Assembly: GCA_030595125.1 (NCBI GenBank)
Contig: JAUVDV010000047.1
Span: 1-43,354, forward strand
Length of the DNA: 43,354 nucleotides
Reading direction: 5' to 3'
Source: Deltaproteobacteria bacterium
Lineage (GTDB): Bacteria > Myxococcota_A > Polyangia > JAAYKL01
Shown: piece after piece, positions 34,578-41,697 of the stretch
How positions within the stretch are numbered: the first letter of the stretch is position 1
Layout of the letters: each line of letters starts with the position of its first letter
Made by a program: the position numbers and the translations under genes
The notes under the pieces: model-generated
The model's database searches: none
Told to the model about the DNA's origin: nothing
Seen by the model: the letters and a program-made list of their open reading frames with translations, nothing else

Positions 34578-34635
34578 CCGACGGTCCTCCAGGATGGGGT
34601 TGGGGTCAACGCAGTGGTTTTATATGATCGGTTGG

Positions 34636-35208
34636 TTATCTGCGCAACAGGGATAGAAAGCCGCTGATGATCCGTCCGGTGGCGCCCCAGATGACATAGT
34701 CGCCCACGAAATAGCGATGGTCTTTGAAGCTGACTCCCTTGTGCTCCAGCACCTGCATCATGTGGTTGGCGGGGTTGAGAAGAGTTGAGAAAGACGCCTC
34801 GAACACCTCGGCGACCTCGGCGGAATCCGGGACCAGCTCGGCCTCCCCCGAGGCGAATCCCACAACGGGGGTGATGACATACCCTGTAGTCGTCACGCTG
34901 TCGTCCAGCAGGCCAACCACCTCCACCAGATTGGGCTCCAGGCCGATTTCCTCCATCGCTTCGCGCAGCGCCGTTTCGGCAATGTCTCGGTCTTCGGGCT
35001 CGACGACGCCGCCGGGGAGAGCTACCTGGCCCTTGTGCGCGGCCACGGTCATGGTGCGCCGAGTCAGGATCAGGTGTGGTTCCCCGCCCCGATCGATGAT
35101 GGGCAAAAGAACGGCGGACCTGGTGAGATCTGGTCGATCGAGGACAACCCTATCGGCCCTCATCGCCTGGATCACCTGCTCCTTGAACCGGTCGAACGCA
35201 TCGATCAT
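34636..35208 (-). CDS. Nudix hydrolase, CoA pyrophosphatase (NudL)-like
   Basis: This 190-aa cytosolic protein has a Nudix box at about residues 66-88 (GGVVEPEDRDIAETALREAM then EEIGL), which coordinates Mg2+ for pyrophosphate cleavage. The upstream LTRRTMTVAAHKGQVALPGG matches the CoA-pyrophosphatase signature (LxxRxxxLxxHxGQVxFPGG), pointing to CoA or acyl-CoA as substrate. The ATG at 35208 starts the conserved region; an in-frame ATG at 35283 adds 25 residues with no family support. It is followed by thiC 58 nt downstream on the same strand and may share its transcript. Confidence 0.88.
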   Translation of the reverse strand: MIDAFDRFKEQVIQAMRADRVVLDRPDLTRSAVLLPIIDRGGEPHLILTRRTMTVAAHKGQVALPGGVVEPEDRDIAETALREAMEEIGLEPNLVEVVGLLDDSVTTTGYVITPVVGFASGEAELVPDSAEVAEVFEASFSTLLNPANHMMQVLEHKGVSFKDHRYFVGDYVIWGATGRIISGFLSLLRR

Positions 35209-35314
35209 GACGTGAACTACAACACAGAACTGTGTGCGCGGTACATGACAGTCATCACAATGCACAAGCCACCTTGTATTCATTCATCAACATCCATATA
35301 AGAAGCCCCTGCAA

Positions 35315-35327
35315 CGGGTGAAACCCG
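35315..35327. repeat. Small hairpin CGGGT-GAA-ACCCG in the gap before the ClC gene
   Basis: A perfect 5-bp stem with GAA loop, flanked by GCAA and CTTT, lies in the divergent gap 35209-35343. It resembles a minimal extragenic palindrome and could be related to the REP-like clusters at 2.6 and 26.4 kb. The match is too short to prove relation. Confidence 0.25.
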
Positions 35328-35343
35328 CTTTGGGAGAAATTGC

Positions 35344-37395
35344 TTGGTAGAGCTACGTTTACCCAGAATGATCTCCGTGAGTCACAGGCTCGAGCGCCTG
35401 CTCGGGGAAAACGTGTACCTGCTGTTGCTCGCCGCCATCGTGGGCGTGATGGGTGGTTTCGGCGCGGTGCTGTTCCGGTGGCTCATCACCACATTCAACG
35501 ATTTCTTCTTTCCCATGGGAACGTCTATCGAGATACTCGAAGCCTTGCCCTGGTACTACAAGGTCATCCCCCCCGCCGCCGGCGGATTGATCGCCGGACC
35601 GCTGGTTTATTTTCTGGCCCGCGAGGCAAAGGGCCACGGGGTGCCCGAGGTGATGAACGCCGTCGCAAACAGGGGCGGCCGAATACGCGCGCGGGTGATG
35701 GTGGTCAAGATCCTGGCGTCGGCGGTGACAATCGGTTCCGGCGGATCGGTGGGCCGCGAGGGTCCCATCGTGCAGATCGGATCCGGGTTGGGCTCGACCC
35801 TCGGGCAGCTTCTCGGTTTCGAAGGTAAACGTCTGGTGGTGATGCTCGGGTGCGGCGCCGCAGCGGGGATGGCCGCCACTTTCAACGCCCCCATCGCCGG
35901 TGTGTTCCTCGCGATCGAGGTGATCATCGGCTCGGCTTCCATCAGCATCTTCAGCCCCCTGGTGGTGGCTTCTGTAATGGGCACCATCGTGGCGCGCATG
36001 ATGTTCGGCAACGAGCCGGCGTTCCTCAACGTCCCGGAGTACACTCTGGTCAATCCGATGATCGAGCTCCCCCTCTACATTGTGCTCGGCGTGTTGGCGG
36101 GGCTGGTGGCCTTGTCGTTTACAAGAGGCGTGGGGTTACTGGAAGATCTCTGGGAGAAGGTACCCATCCCCGGATGGATCTCGGCCGCCGTCGGAGGCGC
36201 CATTGTCGGCGGCATCGCGTTGATGTTTCCGCATGTGCTCGGCGTCGGCTACGAGAGCATCAACCTTTCTCTGCAGGGAGGGGGGGTCATCTGGGTGTTC
36301 GCGGCACTGGTGCTCGTGAAAATTCTGGCCACCGGGACGTCCCTGGGATCGGGCGGCTCGGGCGGTATCTTCGCGCCCTCCCTGTTTCTCGGCGCGAGCT
36401 TAGGGGGCGCCTTCGGACTGCTGGTGGAAATGGCGTTCCCCGGTCAGACCGCCCACGCAGGCGCGTTTGCTCTCGTGGGGATGGGGGCGGTCGTTGCCGC
36501 GACCACCCACGCGCCGATCACAGCGATACTCATCCTGTTCGAGCTCACCAGCAACTACACAATCATCCTGCCGCTCATGTTCGCGTGCATCATTGCCACG
36601 GTCCTGGCCTCGCGCTTGTTCTCCCCCTCCATTTATACGATCAAGCTCCTCAAGCAGGGCGTACGCCTGCGGGGATCCACGGAGTCCGAGCTCATGCGCG
36701 TCACCAAAGTTCGCCGGCTCCTGCGCCCGTTCCCCGAGACGATGCTCCCCGGCACACCCATGAGTCAGGTCATGCGAAAAACCCTGGACGGCACGATGGC
36801 CCACCAGTACGTGGTGGACGAAAAGGATCAACTACTGGGCGTGATCACCCTGCGTCGCCTGAAGGTCATCTTCGGCGAGACTGGCATGGAGGATGCCATG
36901 CTGGTAGCCGCAGACGTGATGAAATCTCCGGTGACGACCGTGTCCCTCGACGACACACTCGACGTGGCCATGGCACACCTCTCACGCCTCGACACGGAGA
37001 TGATCCCCGTACTGAACAGCGAACAGCGCCTGGTCGGGAGCATCACGCGACACGACGTGCTCGTATTTTTCGAGCACGAGATTCTCAAGGATGGCGGCTT
37101 CGGAATGGATTTCGTACCGGACGGCCGCCCCGAGGAGGCGAGGTTCGTGGAGTTGCCGGAGGGTCACACGGTCATGTCTGTCAAGGTGACCGACTTCCTG
37201 AACGGCAGGACCTTGCGTGAGCTGGATTTGCGGGCGACCGCCGGGTTGAACGTGGTCGGGATACGACGCAACACACCCGAGGGCGTGGAGCGTATTTCGC
37301 CGGAGCCGAACCGCAAGCTCATCAAGGGAGAGGTGCTGTTGGTCGTGGGCGACAAGGTGGCCATCGACAGCTTTACAAAAGCGATTTCCATGTGA
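35344..37395 (+). CDS. ClC-family chloride channel/exchanger with CBS pair and TrkA-C domain
   Basis: The 683-aa membrane protein has about ten hydrophobic helices in the first 430 residues. Anion-selectivity motifs seen are GHGVPEV, GSGGSVGREGP (about 130-140, with the gating Glu in GREGP) and GSGGSGGIFAPSL (about 336-348). The cytoplasmic C-terminus has two CBS motifs (about 472-577, beginning MSQVMRKTLDGT and DVMKSPVTTVSL), which usually bind adenine nucleotides. A TrkA-C-like domain (about 600-683, GRTLRELDLRATAGLNVVGI) ends the protein. A TTG at 35344 preceded by GGGAG at 7 nt is the likely start; the ATG at 35368 has a poor ribosome site. Channel or H+/Cl- exchanger cannot be decided by eye. 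Confidence 0.92.
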   Translation: MVELRLPRMISVSHRLERLLGENVYLLLLAAIVGVMGGFGAVLFRWLITTFNDFFFPMGTSIEILEALPWYYKVIPPAAGGLIAGPLVYFLAREAKGHGVPEVMNAVANRGGRIRARVMVVKILASAVTIGSGGSVGREGPIVQIGSGLGSTLGQLLGFEGKRLVVMLGCGAAAGMAATFNAPIAGVFLAIEVIIGSASISIFSPLVVASVMGTIVARMMFGNEPAFLNVPEYTLVNPMIELPLYIVLGVLAGLVALSFTRGVGLLEDLWEKVPIPGWISAAVGGAIVGGIALMFPHVLGVGYESINLSLQGGGVIWVFAALVLVKILATGTSLGSGGSGGIFAPSLFLGASLGGAFGLLVEMAFPGQTAHAGAFALVGMGAVVAATTHAPITAILILFELTSNYTIILPLMFACIIATVLASRLFSPSIYTIKLLKQGVRLRGSTESELMRVTKVRRLLRPFPETMLPGTPMSQVMRKTLDGTMAHQYVVDEKDQLLGVITLRRLKVIFGETGMEDAMLVAADVMKSPVTTVSLDDTLDVAMAHLSRLDTEMIPVLNSEQRLVGSITRHDVLVFFEHEILKDGGFGMDFVPDGRPEEARFVELPEGHTVMSVKVTDFLNGRTLRELDLRATAGLNVVGIRRNTPEGVERISPEPNRKLIKGEVLLVVGDKVAIDSFTKAISM

Positions 37396-37417
37396 CTTGA
37401 CGGGAAGGAATCCGCGC

Positions 37418-37837
37418 ATGAAACAGTCTCAGGGTTCGCTTGACATTCACACTGACGGAAATGGACTCATCGACATAACCTCCCGAATAGAGGGGTGGCT
37501 GCGCGAACAAACCATTTCCACCGGACTGCTCACCGTCTTTATTCGTCACACCTCCGCCTCGCTGACGATTTCGGAGAACGCCGACCCGGACGTTCTGACG
37601 GACCTGGAATCGTTTTTTAAAAGGACCGTTCCGGAGAATCCCGATCACTATTCGCACACCGCAGAAGGCCGGGACGATATGCCCGCTCACATCCGGTGCG
37701 CCCTGACGGACGTACAGCTATCGATCCCCGTCACCGGGGCTAATCTGGCGCTCGGAACCTGGCAGGGCATTTATGTCTACGAACACCGGGCAAGACCACA
37801 TCGAAGACGCGTGGTGCTGCACCTGATCGGCGAGTAG
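37418..37837 (+). CDS. yjbQ: YjbQ family protein (UPF0047)
   Basis: This 139-aa soluble protein matches the small beta-barrel UPF0047 family. It shows VFIRHTSASLTISENADPDV near residues 40-59 and the C-terminal LGTWQGIYVYEHR with conserved Gln, Tyr, Glu and His. Family members can complement thiamine-phosphate synthase deficiency (secondary thiamine-phosphate synthase activity), although their main role is unsettled. GGAAGG lies upstream of the ATG at 37418, which follows the ClC gene by 22 nt, so the two are probably co-transcribed. Confidence 0.92.
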   Translation: MKQSQGSLDIHTDGNGLIDITSRIEGWLREQTISTGLLTVFIRHTSASLTISENADPDVLTDLESFFKRTVPENPDHYSHTAEGRDDMPAHIRCALTDVQLSIPVTGANLALGTWQGIYVYEHRARPHRRRVVLHLIGE

Positions 37838-37879
37838 CAAAAACCCGCGTGTGCTCCACGCCGACAAGAAAACATCGCA

Positions 37880-37909
37880 TTGTTGATTTTTGTAGTACCA
37901 TGTTAATAA
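37880..37909 (+). promoter_or_regulatory. Candidate promoter for the linker-only small exported protein
   Basis: TTGTTG (37880-37885) and TAATAA (37904-37909) are separated by 18 nt in an AT-rich gap. GTTGAT (37882-37887) and ATCAAC (37912-37917) form inverted arms around the -10, a possible operator. The downstream gene starts at 37972 after GGAGG. Confidence 0.4.
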
Positions 37910-37971
37910 GGATCAACTTTATTTACACCATTATGAGTTGCCCCTTTCGCCATTAACATGGAGGCCTGGTC

Positions 37972-38295
37972 ATGGCGCGCTTGATACTTACCTTAACCAT
38001 CGTTTCACTTTTCTTCATGTTGCTGTTGCGGTGCAATACCGGGCCTATCAGCCCGCCGCCGGACCACAGTGGCGATGTTGACTCCGACGGAGACACGGAT
38101 GCCGATTCCGATTCCGATGCCGACACGGATTCCGATACGGATTCCGATACAGATTCCGATACGGATACGGACACCGGTACTGACACCGACACTGATACTG
38201 ACACCGACACTGATACTGACACGGATACTGACACCGACACGGACACCGACACGGACACCGACACAGAAGTGGACGGCGGACCGGACGCCGGCTAG
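37972..38295 (+). CDS. Small exported protein consisting of a signal sequence and an Asp-Thr/Asp-Ser linker only
   Basis: The 107-aa protein has a hydrophobic signal (about residues 3-20) ending LLLRC. The Arg before Cys21 is unusual for a lipobox, so lipidation is doubtful. After NTGPISPPPDHSG the rest is almost entirely Asp alternating with Ser, Thr, Ala or Gly (encoded at 38080-38264), ending EVDGGPDAG at the stop. No folded domain follows, unlike the neighbouring proteins that share this linker. GGAGG lies 7 nt before the ATG, supporting real translation. It may be the remnant of a larger lipoprotein gene, or a true polyanionic surface or periplasmic peptide that could bind divalent cations. 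The downstream 158 nt contain no continuation of a domain. Confidence 0.65.
   Translation: MARLILTLTIVSLFFMLLLRCNTGPISPPPDHSGDVDSDGDTDADSDSDADTDSDTDSDTDSDTDTDTGTDTDTDTDTDTDTDTDTDTDTDTDTDTDTEVDGGPDAG
38080..38264 (+). repeat. Longest Asp-Ser/Asp-Thr hexanucleotide tract
   Basis: About 62 codons alternate GAC/GAT with TCC, ACx, GCC or GGx. The 3' part is a regular GA(C/T)AC(C/T/G) hexamer array. Slippage by whole 6-nt units would change linker length without shifting frame. Confidence 0.9.
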
Positions 38296-38347
38296 CGTGG
38301 CGATGTGAGCTCAAAACAACAATTATGAAAATCGATTGGCTGGCTTA

Positions 38348-38377
38348 TTTTTTTTTTTTTGGTAAAAGATGTTTTAC
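38348..38377. promoter_or_regulatory. T13 run and inverted repeat GTAAAA-GATG-TTTTAC upstream of the first PPC lipoprotein
   Basis: A run of 13 T (38348-38360) is followed immediately by a perfect 6-bp inverted repeat (38362-38377), about 75 nt before the lipoprotein start codon. The T-run could end the preceding transcript, although no strong hairpin precedes it. The dyad could be an operator. The remainder of 38296-38453 shows no gene. Confidence 0.35.
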
Positions 38378-38453
38378 AGACAAACATTCTTGATTGAATA
38401 AATGGCATTGGAGAAGTGTTCATCCGACCTTCCCAACAGAAAGGACTTGAGAA

Positions 38454-39926
38454 ATGAAACTTTGGAAATTATTGGTCTTGTGCGTTCTGGCCCTCGCCGT
38501 AGCAACGGGTTGCGACGACAGCACCAGCGACGCCGATGCGGGTCCCGACGGCTCTACCGACACGGACACCGACACTGACAGCGACACGGATACCGACACC
38601 GATACCGATACCGAGACAGATACCGATATCAGTACCGGATGCGACGATGCCGTTCCAATGGACACGGCGGGAACCTTCGTCCAGGGCATGCTGGAGCAGC
38701 CGGACGACATCGACTACTTTTCAATCACGCTCGCCGCCGGGGATTTCGTTCAGCTCTACACCGACATCCACGCCGACAACGATAGCACGGACCTGCTCGA
38801 TCCTGTCATCACCCTCTGGTCCGAGGACGGAGCCACCCTCCTGGCCTCCGCCGACGACCAGATTCCGCGCGTGGACATGGACAGCGAGATGATCTACCGC
38901 GCACCGTCCGCCGGCACCTACTGCGTGGCCATCGAAGGTTTTGGGAACTGGAGCGGTGACACCGGCGTCAACACCGACTGGCAGTACAACATGGCCGCCC
39001 TGCTCATGGACCCGGCCCAGGCCGGCTGGAAGGAAGATCTCCTCAACCCGGAGGCAGAGACCAACGACACCATCGCCGAGGCCAACGCCATGACCATGGC
39101 CGCAGGCACAGCTGACGCCAACTACGGCCGCGCTTACGGTGACCTCAGCGGCGACACCGACGTAGACGTCTTCAGCTACACACTTCCTGCTGCGGCTGTC
39201 GCGACCTCCATCAGTTTCTACAAGCCCTTCGGCGCCGGCTCCGCAGGTGTGCAGGGCCATGGCTCCACGCTGACAAACGGCATGGTCACGCTCACCAACG
39301 CGGCCGGCGACGTGATTTCCACCCTCGACTTCAGCTTCGATGGCGCGGACTGGGCACCCCCCAATAGTCCACCGGACGCCAACATACCCCTGGCCGGCGG
39401 CACCGAGGTCTTCGTGCACTTCGAGGGCGGCACCGACTGGACCCCGGGCACCAACGATTTCTACGTAGCCGATGTCTATAACCAGACCAGCGACAACACC
39501 ATGGAGGTCGAGCCAAACGAGGTCACGGGCACCGCCAGCACAACGACCTTCGCTGCCAATACCTCCGGCGGCGAGTCCGGCTTCATCATGGGCACCGTCG
39601 ATGTCGCGGGCACTGACGTTGACTACTGGGAGTTCGACGCTCTGGCCGGTGAGGAGATCACCCTGGCATGCGGCGCTGCAAGCAACGGTTCCGGCCTCGT
39701 GGACGCAACCTTCGCTATTCATAATGCCGCCGATACAGAGCTTCAATCGGAGACCGAGAGCGGCTACAACAGCATTCTTTGGAGCAGCACCTCCGGCGCC
39801 TCCATGCCGCCCATCGACGTGACCGCGAACGCCACCTACTACCTGGTGGTTTCGGCTGCGAGCCAGAGCGGCGACATGTCCGCCAACCATTACCGCTGCG
39901 GCATCCACAGGGGCATCCCGGAATAG
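38454..39926 (+). CDS. PPC-domain lipoprotein, tandem paralogue 1
   Basis: The 490-aa lipoprotein has signal and lipobox VATGC (Cys20), an Asp-Thr linker (38559-38627) and then a three-part body. A first bacterial pre-peptidase C-terminal (PPC)-like beta domain begins PMDTAGTFVQGML and contains DIDYFSITLAAGDFVQLYT. A middle domain begins DVDVFSYTLP. A second PPC-like domain begins VDYWEFDALAGEE. Conserved Cys occur in YCVAIEG, LACGAAS and YRCGIHR, probably for disulfides. PPC domains are non-catalytic secreted modules; no peptidase is attached here. AAGGA precedes the ATG. It is followed by two close paralogues. The function is unknown, presumably at the cell surface. Confidence 0.85.
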   Translation: MKLWKLLVLCVLALAVATGCDDSTSDADAGPDGSTDTDTDTDSDTDTDTDTDTETDTDISTGCDDAVPMDTAGTFVQGMLEQPDDIDYFSITLAAGDFVQLYTDIHADNDSTDLLDPVITLWSEDGATLLASADDQIPRVDMDSEMIYRAPSAGTYCVAIEGFGNWSGDTGVNTDWQYNMAALLMDPAQAGWKEDLLNPEAETNDTIAEANAMTMAAGTADANYGRAYGDLSGDTDVDVFSYTLPAAAVATSISFYKPFGAGSAGVQGHGSTLTNGMVTLTNAAGDVISTLDFSFDGADWAPPNSPPDANIPLAGGTEVFVHFEGGTDWTPGTNDFYVADVYNQTSDNTMEVEPNEVTGTASTTTFAANTSGGESGFIMGTVDVAGTDVDYWEFDALAGEEITLACGAASNGSGLVDATFAIHNAADTELQSETESGYNSILWSSTSGASMPPIDVTANATYYLVVSAASQSGDMSANHYRCGIHRGIPE

Positions 39927-40058
39927 TCCGCCCAAGCCTTTCTAACTTTCAACAGTCACACCTTATTAGATACTGAATCAGGCGGCCTCGCCCTCCCCTT
40001 CCTGAAGGGCGAAATCGTGGTATCATTGTTGCTCAACAGGCATCGAGGAGAAATTCTG

Positions 40059-41558
40059 ATGAAGTATCAATTCTTGATTCCTTTTTTTTTGGCCAGTGTC
40101 TCCCTGGCCGGGTGCTGGTCAGTGCAGGATATAGACGTAGTTAATCCGGATGAAGGCGCGTCTGACTCCGATACGGACACGGACACCGACACCGACGCCG
40201 ACGCCGACACGGATAGCGACACGGATTCCGACACCGACACGGATACCGATGTCAACGGCTGCGACTATGCCATTCCCATGGACACGGCCGCCACCTTCGT
40301 CCAGGGCATGCTGGAGCAGATCGACGACATCAACCATTATTCAATCACGCTCGCCGCAGGGGATTTCGTTCAGATCTTTACCGACATCCACAACGGCGAC
40401 GGCACCCTGAGCCTGCTCGATCCTGTCATCACCCTCTGGAACGCGGACGGAACCGCCCTCCTGGCCACCGCCGACGACCAGATTCCGCGTCTGGATATGG
40501 ACAGTGAGCTTATCTACCACGCGCCGACCGCCGGCACCTACTGTGTGGCCATCGAAGGTTGGGAGCACTGGAGCGGTCAGACCGCCGGCCTCACCACGAA
40601 CTGGCACTATGCCATGGCCGCCTTGCTCATGGACCCGTCACAGATCGGCTGGTCCTCCGATTTCCTCCACCCGGAAGCCGAGACCAACGACACCATCGCC
40701 GATGCCAACGACATGACCTCCATGGCCGTCGGCAGCAGCAACACCACCTACGGCCGCGCCTACGGTGACCTGAGCGGCGCCACCGACGTGGACGTCTTCA
40801 CGTACACGCTTCCGACGGAAGCCGTAGCGACCTCCATCGGTTTCTACAAGCCCTTCGGCGCCGGCTCTTCCGGCGGCGGCGGCGTGCAGGGTCACGGCTC
40901 CACGCTGACCGACGGCATGTTCACGCTCACCGACATGAGCGGCAACGTGATTTCCACCCTCGACGTCAGCTTCGACGGCGCGGACTGGGTAACCCCCAAC
41001 AATCCTCCGGACGCCAACGTGCCCATGGCCGGCGGCACCCAGGTCGCCGTGCACTTCGAGGGCGGCACCGGCTGGACCCCGGGCGCCAACGATTTCTACG
41101 TGCTCGAGATCATTAACCAAACCAGCGACAACACCGGGGAGGTCGAGACAAACGACACCGCAGGCACCGCCAGCACGACAACCTTCGCCGCCAACACCTC
41201 CGGCGGCGAGTCAGGCTTCGTGATGGGCGCCATCGATCCCGCGGGCACGGACGTTGACTACTGGGAGTTCGATGCGCTGGCAGGCGAGGAGATCGCCCTG
41301 GCATGCGGCGCTGCAAGCAACGGCTCCGGCCTCGTGGACGCAACCTTCGCCATCCACAATGCCTCCGATACGCTGATTCAGGAGGAGACCGAGAGCGGCT
41401 ACGACAGCATTCTGTGGAGCAGCGCCACCGGCGCCTCCATGCCTCCCATCTCAGTATCCGCGAACGCCACCTACTACCTGGTAATTTCAGCCGCGAGCCA
41501 GAGCGCCGCCATGACCGCCAACCATTACCGCTGCGCCATCCACAGGGGCATCCCATGA
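40059..41558 (+). CDS. PPC-domain lipoprotein, tandem paralogue 2
   Basis: This 499-aa lipoprotein shares the architecture of its neighbours. The lipobox is SLAGC (Cys20), and the linker (40164-40250) is rich in Asp alternating with Thr, Ala and Ser. The first PPC-like domain starts PMDTAATFVQGML, the middle domain is DVDVFTYTLP, and the second PPC-like domain ends YRCAIHRGIP. The ATG at 40059 with GAGGAG upstream begins a proper signal peptide; an earlier GTG frame start at 40017 does not. The gap to paralogue 1 (39927-40058) resembles the gap to paralogue 3 (41559-41697), indicating duplication of gene plus leader. Its middle segment is nearly identical to paralogue 3 at DNA level. Confidence 0.85.
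   Translation: MKYQFLIPFFLASVSLAGCWSVQDIDVVNPDEGASDSDTDTDTDTDADADTDSDTDSDTDTDTDVNGCDYAIPMDTAATFVQGMLEQIDDINHYSITLAAGDFVQIFTDIHNGDGTLSLLDPVITLWNADGTALLATADDQIPRLDMDSELIYHAPTAGTYCVAIEGWEHWSGQTAGLTTNWHYAMAALLMDPSQIGWSSDFLHPEAETNDTIADANDMTSMAVGSSNTTYGRAYGDLSGATDVDVFTYTLPTEAVATSIGFYKPFGAGSSGGGGVQGHGSTLTDGMFTLTDMSGNVISTLDVSFDGADWVTPNNPPDANVPMAGGTQVAVHFEGGTGWTPGANDFYVLEIINQTSDNTGEVETNDTAGTASTTTFAANTSGGESGFVMGAIDPAGTDVDYWEFDALAGEEIALACGAASNGSGLVDATFAIHNASDTLIQEETESGYDSILWSSATGASMPPISVSANATYYLVISAASQSAAMTANHYRCAIHRGIP
40887..41183 (+). repeat. Near-identical 297-nt segment shared by paralogues 2 and 3 (copy 1)
   Basis: By eye this segment differs from 42550-42846 at about seven positions out of 297, mostly third-codon changes, with no indels. 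The flanking parts of the two genes diverge much more, including linker and N-terminal domain. The segment encodes the middle domain from VQGHGSTLTDG to GTASTT. Confidence 0.85.
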
Positions 41559-41697
41559 CGCAACCACCCGGGCCTTTCGAACTTTCAACAATCACACCTC
41601 ATTATGAGCTGAATCAGTCGGCTTGAGTCTCCCTTTTCTGAAGGCTAAAATCTTTTGATATCTTTACCGATCAACAGATACCAAGGAGGATAATGTT

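Noticed and set aside
34578-34635. Possible TPP riboswitch before thiC
   Set aside because: The gap is only 58 nt and lacks the CUGAGA and ACCUGA core elements expected of a TPP riboswitch.
35850-37220. 456-aa plus-strand frame within the ClC gene
   Set aside because: It is an out-of-frame reading of a clear ClC/CBS/TrkA-C protein and is Arg/His-rich.
37972-38295. CRISPR-like or satellite array from the hexamer repeats
   Set aside because: The repeats are coding, contiguous without spacers and keep an Asp-x frame after a signal sequence, so they are a linker and not a CRISPR array.
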